From Cladorhizidae sp. MBARI D1340-BT2 (Eukaryota; Porifera; Demospongiae; Poecilosclerida; Cladorhizidae), in contig JAQNBH010000014.1 of NCBI GenBank assembly GCA_028752905.1, positions 24,210,644 to 24,274,643 of the forward strand: a stretch of DNA of 64,000 bases. The letters are read 5' to 3'. The notes beneath the pieces were generated by a model, which was given only the letters and a program-made list of their open reading frames with translations, was not told the DNA's origin and did not search any database. Below are positions 1-9,171 of the stretch, in pieces (position 1 is the stretch's first letter; each line of letters opens with the position of its first letter). The position numbers and the translations under genes were made by a program.

Positions 1-743
1 GTAACGTGGACATGACTCTAGCAAGAGTCATGACAGTGAAATGGCTGTGCACATGAATCATCCATGTGATCATTTTGATGTGCTTACATTCACTGTAAAA
101 ACGAGATAGTGAACATCACTAGAAAATTAATGACAGTGAGATACTTGCCACAGGATACCATTTGGGTAGTGAAGTTCACTACTAATGCCTTTAAAAGTGG
201 TGACCTCGTACAAGCATAGTGGAGACTTGGTAAAGGTTCCTGCAATTCAATACAAAACTCTGTGATATGAGTATTGTACACACACACTAGTAATGCATAC
301 ACACACTAGTTATGCTATACACGCACACTAGTAATCTATACACACACACTAGTAATCTATACACTGCTAAATACATACATTAACTTTTTATTTGTTTGTT
401 AATTAGTTATTATTTTGGTATTTTTGTACTAATTAATATTTATTCTTTTTGGTGTTATTTTATTGTCTATATTGTTATTATATATTTTCTGTTTATCTTT
501 TTCTGTCTTACTAACTATTCAACTATATATATCATTGTCGGAAACCAACAAAATGCTTGTGCACTACTTAAGGCACTTAGCTTGACAGGACCACTTAACG
601 AGCCACTTAAGTGAACCTGGTTTCTGATGACGCCCAGCCGTACTACTACTGACCTCACTCTGTCAGCAGTCTTGTCTGGACCAAGATAACAATCTATCTC
701 CTGGTTCTAGTAGTCAGGCAGCAGGAGGGCCAAATTTGGCTGA
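1..743. other. Intergenic, no gene recognised
   Basis: AT-rich sequence with short open frames that have no recognisable domains. It holds one short tandem repeat at 278-366. Positions about 600-640 resemble 4654-4696 in direct orientation (both contain AGCCACTTAA and end in GATGAC-CCCAG), which may be an outer repeat around the neighbouring element. Confidence 0.5.
278..366. repeat. Short tandem repeat, ~20-bp unit
   Basis: About four to five imperfect copies of a unit close to ACACACACTAGTAATCTATA follow one another. The last two units are nearly identical. Confidence 0.8.
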
Positions 744-846
744 ACCTTGCAATAGGGTACAACCAAAATGTTTTTACAGTTTTTAAACATTTAAGGTGTA
801 CTGAATCAGAAAATGCATGATGACACCCTGTCATCATTGAGCATTT
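744..846 (+). repeat. Left terminal inverted repeat
   Basis: Imperfect reverse complement of 4504-4606. The outer ~27 bp match without error; the inner part diverges but keeps the TGTCATCATTGAGCA block. Confidence 0.7.
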
Positions 847-1173
847 CCCCCTACAGCTCTTTAAAGGGAAGGCTTTACCTGAATAATATTACTAGGCTCG
901 GAAATGGGTGTGGTCTACTTTAAACTTCCATAACATCCACATGCTTCATAGGAAATACTTAATATTGTATTTAAAATGTTTCCCTTGCTTTATGCTCTCT
1001 TTTGACACTAAAATTATAGGTATAGGCATAACCATGTCAGAGTTACAGGCACCCAAAGTCCACCCAAAATTCAAAATTCAAGGTCTATTTGCTATTTGAT
1101 ATTCATGTAAACTACATACATCAGATACATAATTATATCTGAAGTTTTAATAATTGTTACTTCTGAGGATGAT

Positions 1174-3788
1174 GTGCCAGCTGAGTGGTCTGGTTACATG
1201 AACCACCTTGCAAGAGAAAAAGGGCATGTATCTAAAGCCACAAAATACATCTATGGACCGCTCATAGATGCTCCACCTAGCCATCCAGATACGGTACTCA
1301 CAAGTATTCTGTACATTGAAGAGTTCAAGAAGGCTCATGGTCAGAGATATATTCACTTAGTGGCTGATCTACAGCTCTATAAAGTAGCAATTCAGATAAA
1401 GTGCTCTAACCCAACAAGATGGAAAAACCTCATTGTCAGACCAGGAGGCATGCACACACTAATGTCATTCCTGGGATGCATAGGGAAGCTAATGAAGAGC
1501 TCTGGCCTTGAAGAAATTTGAACGCTGCTTATAAAGGTATGAGCAGCATGCTCAATGGAAAAGCCTGGCCAAAGGCAATGAGAGGTCTCCGAATGGTTGT
1601 CACTGGGCTTCTGCAAGATTGTATCCTCAGAGGAAAAACTACCTATGAGGCCATAGAGGAAGAGCTTGGGTCTGTTAGGTCATCAAAAACAGGCCGCCTT
1701 TGGATAGACTGCCTCATCTATCCAGTTGCATTGGCACACATGTTTGTCAGAGCAGAGCGAGAAGGCAATTATGTGCTGCATATAATTATATTGTCTTACC
1801 AAAATGGTGCCATATTTCTTTGCTGCTGGCCATTGGAACTATGCCAGATACATAACTTGGCACCTAATGGAGTTCCAGGCACAGCTGGATGAGGAGGCAC
1901 TTGTAGTCTTCTACATGGGTCATCATGTTTGTCGGCACAGCAGTGGAAGTTAGAATGCTGTATTCTCAGATCAGTTTGGTGAACAGACATACATTCGTAA
2001 TGGCAAAGCAAAGGGTGGTCTTGTTGGACTGACACTATCTCCAGATCAGGTTGCAGGATGGATTCTCTCCACCATGTCTGTAATACAGTTTCACAGGTGA
2101 TGGATGAAATGTTTCATGATCATGATGAAGGTGAGTATGATGCTAAGACAAACATACACAAAGAGGAAGGAAGAGAAAGAATGAAGGCAGACAAAGCAGA
2201 CAAGAAGAAAATTCAACAGAGCTAGCAAAGTACCCTCACCCACTGCAGCAGACAAATGCAGATGCCCTCTTTAACATTGTCAATGGGCACATTGCTGATG
2301 ATGACAAGGTAAATGTTCATGATGCACTAGCAATCGGGGAATGTATGGCATCAGAATTCAGAGGAACCCTACCTGGAGGTTTCTATAAATCTATCCACTC
2401 TAAGGTTGTCACCATGGAGTCTATGAAGAAGGGAACAAAGATAGGGGACCAAACTATCTATGACATGGAATTATTATATGGGAGATTGCTAGTTATATCA
2501 CAAATGAGAGACATTACCACCCTGGAGAGTATCCTGAGCTATGAGCTTGCACCAGTTCCACCTGCCATCTTTGATGACTATGGGTATCTCAGGAAGAGCA
2601 GCAAATCCCAGTTGCTTCATAAACTTGCAGTATGGTGCAAGGACATCAGTGAGCCAGAGGTGAATGTAGTGGATGGGAATGAAATGTTGTTCCAAATTAC
2701 TTGTCCCAAAGTAGGAACAGTCAAGAATCTCCAGAAGAACTTCCTTAGAGCAGTGGAAAGCAGCCACGATGTAATAGTAGTCTTTGACAGATATGTGGAG
2801 GGATCTATCAAATTGCATGAGCGTATGAGGAGAACAGGAGCGACTGTTTGCCCATCACTGACACTCATTGGAGACAGCTCTACCTGCTAGGGACTTAATC
2901 ATGAAAAGTGCCCACAACAAGAAGGAGTTGATAAAGTTGTTCTGTACTGAAAATGAATGCCCCAATGTGAACATGGTGGGAGAAATCAACCCAGTGTCCC
3001 AACATGAGGAAGCTGACTGCAACATCATCGGCTATGTGAAGTTCCTCATCACTAGCCTAAAGAGAACACATGTGCAAGTAGTGTCAGATGACACAGATAT
3101 ATTTCTATTATTGGTGTTCTTCTGTTGGAAGTGGCAAGCCACTGCACAAATGACCATGAAAAAATCAAATGGCAAAGTGATCGACATCAATGCAACTGCA
3201 AAGCAGCTTGGCAACAAGTGCTGTCAGCTGTTAGCCATACATGCCCTCACGGGATGCGATACTGTGAGTTATTTGTTTGGCAAAGGTAAAGTATCTGCTG
3301 TGTCGATCATGATGAAGCATGAGCTAGTCTCCTCTATGGATAAGCAACATGAAAATTCAATGAACAAGCTGCGTCATACCATTTTCATCAGTAGGAAAGA
3401 TACACCAAAGATCAAGTGCCTACTACCTACTGATCCAGCATTGCATGAACATATTAAGAGAGCCCACCTGCAAGTTATGCTATGGAAAGCAGCTGACCAG
3501 ATGCTGCCACCTGATGTGAATATCTGTGAATTTGGATGGGATATTGTACAAGGTATTCCCTCCCCATCTACTGGTGTTTCCGAGGTTGCCCCACCAGAGC
3601 TTATGAAAGTTGTAGCCTGTGGCTGTGTTGCCCAAAATGCCTGCTCCAGGAATAGCTGCTCATGTAAGAAAGCAAGTCTGTCCTGCACATCATTCTGTAA
3701 GTGTATGGACCAGGACAGTTGCAACAATCCATATACTAAACATGATAGGAGTGACTCTGATGGAGGAATTGATGAAACTGAACAATAA
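1174..3788 (+). pseudogene. Broken gene: XPG/PIN-nuclease-like protein with cysteine-rich C-terminus
   Basis: Four open segments (1174-1521, 1518-1892, 2345-2890, 2868-3788), with a further readable stretch near 1960-2080, form one protein interrupted by frameshifts near 1519, 1892-1930, 2080-2300 and 2870. It resembles a multi-copy family of uncharacterised proteins in cnidarians, sponges and fish. The 2868-3788 segment holds an acidic set compatible with an XPG-I/PIN nuclease core: HEEADC near 3003, SDDTDIF near 3087 and HALTGCDT near 3240. A VVFDRY...S-K motif precedes it near 2780. The C-terminus (about 3613-3735) has CGC-C-C-CSCKK...C-SFCKC spacing like tesmin/TSO1 CXC modules. The nuclease assignment rests on motif pattern only. 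The frameshifts indicate a dead copy. Confidence 0.6.
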
Positions 3789-3789
3789 A
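3784..3789 (+). terminator. AATAAA polyadenylation signal overlapping the stop codon
   Basis: AATAAA contains the TAA stop of the cysteine-rich reading frame (3786-3788). The 3' untranslated region would be very short if this signal is used. Confidence 0.45.
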
Positions 3790-4071
3790 AGTTCACCTTA
3801 ATGTTTTATTTTAATCATGATTTGCTTACTAACCAAGGACCTCCATGATATCGCCTTCCAAGGGGAGTAAAAGATACAGAGGTTAATTAAGGTATATGTC
3901 TCTTTCACATAAATGAACTTGAAATTGGAACAATAGCTACATTCACTTGATCAACCTGATGTGGGGGATACAATATAGAGGCTACAAATAGCTATTGATG
4001 CTATTTTTTAAATTCCTGCATGGTAAAATATTATGGTGTGTTTAGCAATGTTACAAAGACAAATTATTAAA

Positions 4072-4145
4072 AATGGCCATTAAAAAATTTACTCAATGAT
4101 GACAAAGTGTCATCATGCAGTTTTATAATAAGGATGTCCTTTCCT
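4072..4145 (-). repeat. Extra internal copy of the right-TIR segment
   Basis: About 74 bp here (AATGGCCATTAAAAAATTTA... to GGATGTCCT) repeat directly at 4487-4560. The right side of the element therefore carries two copies of the subterminal block about 415 bp apart. Confidence 0.7.
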
Positions 4146-4503
4146 GGGAATTTCACAGCAATTTCTCTAAGACCAAGTTACGACCTTTCTCCTTCATCTA
4201 ACTCCATTAAATCATCAGCTACCAGTGTGATGAGCAATGGTAAACTGTTGTACACCTAAAGTTGAACGCTTTTTTTGTAAACTTCCTGTTTATTATAATG
4301 ATATTCACGACAATGTAGTTTGTTGCTAAGCAGCTAAATTGTGGTCATAATGTTCCTCAACTCATCAGCTATCATCTCATATATGGTCACTGTATATTTT
4401 TCTTCGTCCCTCTTCCTATATACAAATAATGTGAAAATCATACATAAAAACAAATAAACCTTTATAAAGTTGCTGGTAGGAGGATTAAAATGGCCATTAA
4501 AAA

Positions 4504-4606
4504 AATTGCTCAATGATGACAAAGTGTCATCACGCAGTTTTGTACTGAGGACACCCTATATAACTAAAAACAGTAAGAACATTTTGGTTGTACCCTATTG
4601 CAAGGT
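4504..4606 (-). repeat. Right terminal inverted repeat
   Basis: Reverse complement of 744-846. It ends TTGGTTGTACCCTATTGCAAGGT. Confidence 0.7.
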
Positions 4607-4865
4607 CCAATCCCCTGACTGCCGGACTACAGCACTTAATGACTGGGCTATCTGTTTTAGCCACTTAATTAAGTCACCTCAGTTGTGATGACTCCCAGAT
4701 CTCTATTATTGGTATTCTTTCACCAATAAGCCAATACTACTCCACCAGACTCTCTCTCAGCCTATTATACCCAATCTCAGTATAAGTAGTAAAACAATAA
4801 TTGACTGGCATATAACAACACAATCAATTCAAGTCAGTCTATCCTGTTAATTGGATAGCTCTAAC

Positions 4866-4882
4866 CTCTCTCTCTCTCTCTC
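4866..4882. repeat. (TC)n microsatellite
   Basis: Uninterrupted CT dinucleotides. Confidence 0.9.
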
Positions 4883-5215
4883 ATTATCAAACATCATCTT
4901 ATTTTATACACCGTTTTGTTCTATGGCACAACACTCTTCAATATGTCCTTCTTTGGTCATTTTGGAGTGGTGCTCTGATGTATGACTTGGCTGACTTGGC
5001 CAATCAGGTTGCATCCATGGGAGCTTCTTCTTGAAGCTTTCTCCTTTCACAGACTTGGTCTTGTACAAAGCCTGTGTGGTTGCCTGTTTGTGGTTTTGTT
5101 ATTCCCACAACTTCTGTCAGGTCTGTTCCTGACAATCATCATCATCATCATCATTGTTACTGTTATTATCATTATTTAAAATTTTGTTGATGTGTTTTAA
5201 TTAATTTATATCATT

Positions 5216-5335
5216 GTTATTATTAACATTATTATTATTATTAGTAGTAGTAGTAGTACTAGTAGTCATAGAAGTAGTAGTAGTAGTCATAGTAGTAGTA
5301 GACATAGTAGTAGTGTTGTTATTATTTTTAATTGT
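5216..5335. repeat. (TTA)n/(GTA)n trinucleotide tract
   Basis: ATT repeats pass into GTA repeats, interrupted by CATAGTAGTAGTA variants. It is a compound, imperfect microsatellite. Confidence 0.85.
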
Positions 5336-5374
5336 CTTAATTTTTTAAATATATAAATTATTATTAACTAATTG

Positions 5375-5409
5375 CCTTCTCAATAATCAACTTTTGATTA
5401 TTGAGGAGG
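5375..5409. repeat. Hairpin made from the dispersed-repeat tail
   Basis: CCTTCTCAATAATCAA (5375-5390) faces TTGATTATTGAGGAGG (5394-5409) with one mismatch and a 3-nt loop. The arm is the same sequence that ends the dispersed repeat at 5583-5655, 24395-24478 and 39500-39535. Confidence 0.75.
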
Positions 5410-5582
5410 TTATTTGTTGTTTGTTTTGTTTCTGTTATTATTGTTAGGTATTATTTTTTCCATCTTACCGCATCCGGTTCACGCGTTGGTCGCATCTGAC
5501 ATATGATATTTTATCACATGGTAAATAGCTCGCTACTGGTATATATCAATCTCACACGAGTCTTAGCATCTCGTTGTTCTTA

Positions 5583-5655
5583 TGAAAGCTAGAGCATCTA
5601 GTCGAAATGTCGAGAGAGTAAAATTCAAGTTGATTACTGAGAGGGTCATTGTAAT
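5583..5655 (+). repeat. Dispersed short repeat (hairpin plus AAGTTGATTA tail)
   Basis: It reads CTAGAGCATCTAGTCGAAA, then GTCGAGAGAGTAAAATTCAAG, then TTGATTACTGAGAGGGTCATT. The same order of blocks appears in reverse at 24395-24478 and at the end of the 33-bp satellite near 39470-39535. Confidence 0.75.
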
Positions 5656-6207
5656 GATGCAATATGTACTTTGCAGGGCAGTAGGTATGAATATGCCATA
5701 TCTGGTTATCTGAAATCTGAACAGAAATACTTGTAGCTACATATAATTATATAGAGATATGTTGATAATGCTGTTGCAATAGGGAATCTATAAGATATGT
5801 TTTTGTCATTACAACCCACTATACTTTTCCAGATTAGTTTGGCATATCTATAAAACTAACACCTCACCAAACACACAGACAACGAAAATTTGGAATTAGA
5901 ACTATCATCAATTCAAATCAGCAAGTAGCTAGAAAAGCTAGCTAGCTAAACTATCCCTGTGCTTGGCTTTTTATTGCCTTCATTGCTAGCACTCGACATC
6001 ATCCTCCATCAAGGCTCGTCAACACTTGATCCGTCTTATAAGAGAAGGAGTGTCATGAGAGTCTGTATTAACTAAACTTGACGATAGCCTTTGAGATCAA
6101 GAAGATGGAAATTCAAATGGACACTAAAGTATGACACATACCAGGCTTGAGTCTAGGGCAACAATGCTAGGATTTAAAGTTTTGTCCCATTAAGAATAAT
6201 TTTGATT

Positions 6208-6223
6208 TCTCTCTCTCTCTCTC
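6208..6223. repeat. (TC)n microsatellite
   Basis: Short uninterrupted CT tract. Confidence 0.85.
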
Positions 6224-6974
6224 CATCACATCTTCATTCGCCATTTAATCTCTGCTATTGATTACCAGTTGCAGAGCAAAACGAGCCCCCCATGGTTGGA
6301 TGGAAAACTTGGTACTGCTGTGCATGTTGTATGTATCTGTGTTTCCATTACGTGCATTGTGTATCCTACACAGTTCACAACACTGATTTTAGGCTTTGAC
6401 TGAACTGCAGTAATAGAAGTGTGGAGTATTTGATTCTTCTATTGGCTTTCAGCAGGAGTTTTCTGTCTTTTAGACCTTTGACAAAATTCCTCCTTCTCTG
6501 CTCTTTAGTGAGTGCCTCGCATAACTATAATATATATATACAGTACATAGGCGTTGGAGCTGGTCCAAAAAAATAAGGTGAGGTCATAGGTCAAATACCT
6601 TGGGTAAAACTGGGGATGCTCAGTAAGTCTATGTGCACATGTGCTCTAGTCTTAAGCAGCTGCTTCTTTTTAGATCTTCTGAAATGGCTGCTTCTACAAG
6701 TGTAGAAGTGGTGTGTATTAGTGTCTATAATACAGCTGAGCCTCATTGCCCATCTCTCTCATTTTCCTTTCCAAAGCGCAGAAAGCAGAACAAAGAGAGG
6801 TCTTGCCAAGCTTCTTGGTTTAGGACATGGGACTGGTTACATTATGATGTGGATAGAGATTTAGTCTAATGTGCAAAAGCAATTAAGAAAAGGAAAAATG
6901 AGAACAGGAAATGCAGAACCATCTTTCGTAAGTTAATTTAACTTGTACTCTGTCTTAGTTTTATTACTGCTAAT

Positions 6975-8935
6975 TTGAAAGGTTTCAAGAGGCTTCAGTA
7001 ATTGGAAGGATGCAACAAACTCCTTTCAAAAGCATAAAAGTTGCTTGTCTCACAAGGATGCTGTTCAAGTGCTGTTAACTATACCAGCAACAACTAGTGA
7101 TGTTGGCGAATTACTGTCTTCAGAACATGCTCAAATAGACAGTGTTTGTTGAAGATAATATCTAACTTACGATTTCTTGCTCGTCAGAGATTTGCTATAC
7201 GAGGACATGATGATGAAACTGATGGCAGTTTTCACCAACTACTAATGCTTTGTGGAGAAGATGACCGAAAGGTATAGCTAAGTAAAAACAAGTTGATATG
7301 TAAGATTACTTTTGGTTGATATTTCAGATTCTTGAATGGCTCAAGAGAAAGAGAGAGAAATACACATCTAATGTCATCCAAAATGAGATATTGAAGTTTA
7401 TGTCTTTGATGAATCTCCGAATAGTCATTTCTCAACTACAAGATTCCGAGTTCTTCACTATTATGGTAGACGAAAACACTGATGTATCTAATACCGAACA
7501 GGTTAGTTCTATAATTACACACAGTTCTACTAACACTTTGTTTCTTCCTTTCAGATGTGGTGATGGTCTTCAGGTGGGTGGATAGTGAATTATATACACA
7601 TGAAGTTTTTACTGGACTCTATGTTCTACCTACTATTCAGTCTGCTACTATTGTATCAGCAATTATTGAAGATGCACTTTCTCGCTTTAATCTGCCTTTA
7701 TGTAAGGCACGTGGTCAATGCTATGTTGGGGCGAGTAACATGGCTGGAATCAGGAATGGTGCTGCAAAACAAATCCAACCGCGAGCTATATTTACACATT
7801 GTTATGGGCATGCATTAAACCTTGCTGCTATATAGTGACACTGTGCAAAAGTGTAAACTTATGAAGATGGCATTAGAAACAACCCATGAAATAACAAAGC
7901 TAGTGAAATACTCCCCTAGAAGGGAGAATTTATTTCTTCCAAATAAAAGATGAGTTAGCACCTGCCACACCTGGGGTCAGAGTTCTCTGCCTTACAAGGT
8001 GGACAGCTGAATCTATGCTAAGTATTATTAATACAGTAACTATGAAGTTTTGTTTGAGCTGTGGGATAAGGTTTGCTCTATCTTGACAGACACTTCAACT
8101 ATAGCACGTATTAGCGGTATGGCAGCACAAATGGCTTCATTTGATTTCTTTTTGGGACTGGTTCTTGGTGAATTACTTTTTCATCATACAGACAATCTCA
8201 GCAGAAACCTCCAGAATCCTAAAACATCAGCAGCAGAAGGACAAGCAGTGGCATCTATGACATTAAAAACTTTTGCTTCTCTTAGAAATGATGATCACTT
8301 CAAGCTCTTCTGGACCAGAATTGGCACGATGGCTGAAGAGAAAGGAATTCATGAGCCCTCACTTCCTCGGAGACATAAAGCTCCTAGGAGTTATGAATCA
8401 GGAAATGCCCCAGCTGAGTTTCACACCACTCCAGTTGATCGCTTTCGCCAAATCTAGTTTGAAGCACCGGATCGAATTGTTCAATCTATTACAGATAGGT
8501 TTGCAACCCCAGGGTGACTTTACAGAGATTTTTCAGAAGAATGAACCATGTTGTCAAAACCTATGGTTCAGATATCAATGAGAACAGCCTGATCACACAA
8601 CTTAAGATTCTTGGCCAAAACTTTGAATCAGATAAAAAATATCTCCGAAGTGATGGGTTACCTTAGGAACTGCTGAAAAGACACTATTGAATGAAGTAGT
8701 AATTATAATGAAGCTTCTTTTAGTAATGCCAGCAACTAATGCCACCAGTGAACGATCCTTTAGCGCTCTATGTCGACTCAAGTCCTATCTGAGATCTACA
8801 ATGTCTCAAGAAAGAAAGACTCATGATTTAAATGTTCATAAAGAACTTACCGATTCCTCTTAATTTATCTGAAGTTGCTAATGAATTCACCAGTAACGAT
8901 GAACACCGTAGTAACATTTTTGGACAGTTCAAGTA
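6975..8935 (+). pseudogene. hAT/ZMYM1-like transposase pseudogene
   Basis: Conceptual translation across several frames gives a hAT-superfamily transposase of the ZMYM1-like group. An N-terminal part (about 6975-7270, frameshifted) leads into ILEWLKRKREKYTS. The catalytic region includes FFTIMVDENTDVSN (7449-7490), the RWVD block (near 7573), GQCYVGASNMAG (near 7714) and HCYGHALNLA (near 7798). The C-terminal dimerisation block ATNATSERSFSALCRLKSYL lies near 8733-8792. Two candidate introns (GT at about 7271 to AG at about 7326, and GT at 7502 to AG at 7554) are ~55 bp, but the second junction does not keep frame. Stops and frameshifts throughout show that it is not functional. Confidence 0.75.
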
Positions 8936-9171
8936 ATTTTTTTATGTTAGCAATATATTTGTAACCTCACATGCTTATTGTCGCCTCTCATACTATTCCT
9001 TAGCTGTTTCGGTAACCTAGAAACTTGGAACTGTAGAAGAGTGATAATACGTCTTTCAGGATGTAATTCATGTGATTATAGTAGATTTTACGGTTTGGCT
9101 TCACAGTGGGAACAGTTCCAATCCCACAACTTTGAGCCTGACCAGTTAAAATATGCTTCCCACGCCCTTGC
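8936..9171. other. Spacer, nothing recognised
   Basis: Sits between the hAT remnant and the pogo-like remnant. No domain, repeat or RNA gene was recognised. Confidence 0.4.

Larger units (their letters stand above)
744..4606 (+). mobile_element. Candidate DNA transposon with ~100-bp TIRs carrying a nuclease-like gene
   Basis: The sequence from 744 (ACCTTGCAATAGGGTACAAC...) recurs as its reverse complement ending at 4606. Similarity runs for about 100 bp on each side and includes the shared block TGATGACA..TGTCATCATTGAGCA. Between the arms lies a single plus-strand coding region (1174-3788). The length, long inverted ends and a central gene fit a cut-and-paste DNA transposon. I found no convincing target-site duplication at these exact borders, and the encoded protein is not a transposase family I can name, so the superfamily is unassigned. 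An alternative is a gene caught between two MITE copies in opposite orientation. Confidence 0.55.
4607..6974. other. Gene-poor spacer with microsatellites
   Basis: No reading frame here has recognisable domains. It contains (TC)n at 4866-4882 and 6208-6223, (ATC)n at 5135-5153, a TTA/GTA-rich tract at 5216-5335, a hairpin at 5375-5409 and one copy of a dispersed short repeat at 5583-5655. Positions 6640-6970 may hold the decayed start of the downstream hAT element. Confidence 0.5.

Noticed and set aside
4982..5179. 65-codon frame with a hydrophobic stretch as a membrane peptide gene
   Set aside because: Its end is encoded by an (ATC)n microsatellite and it has no other support.
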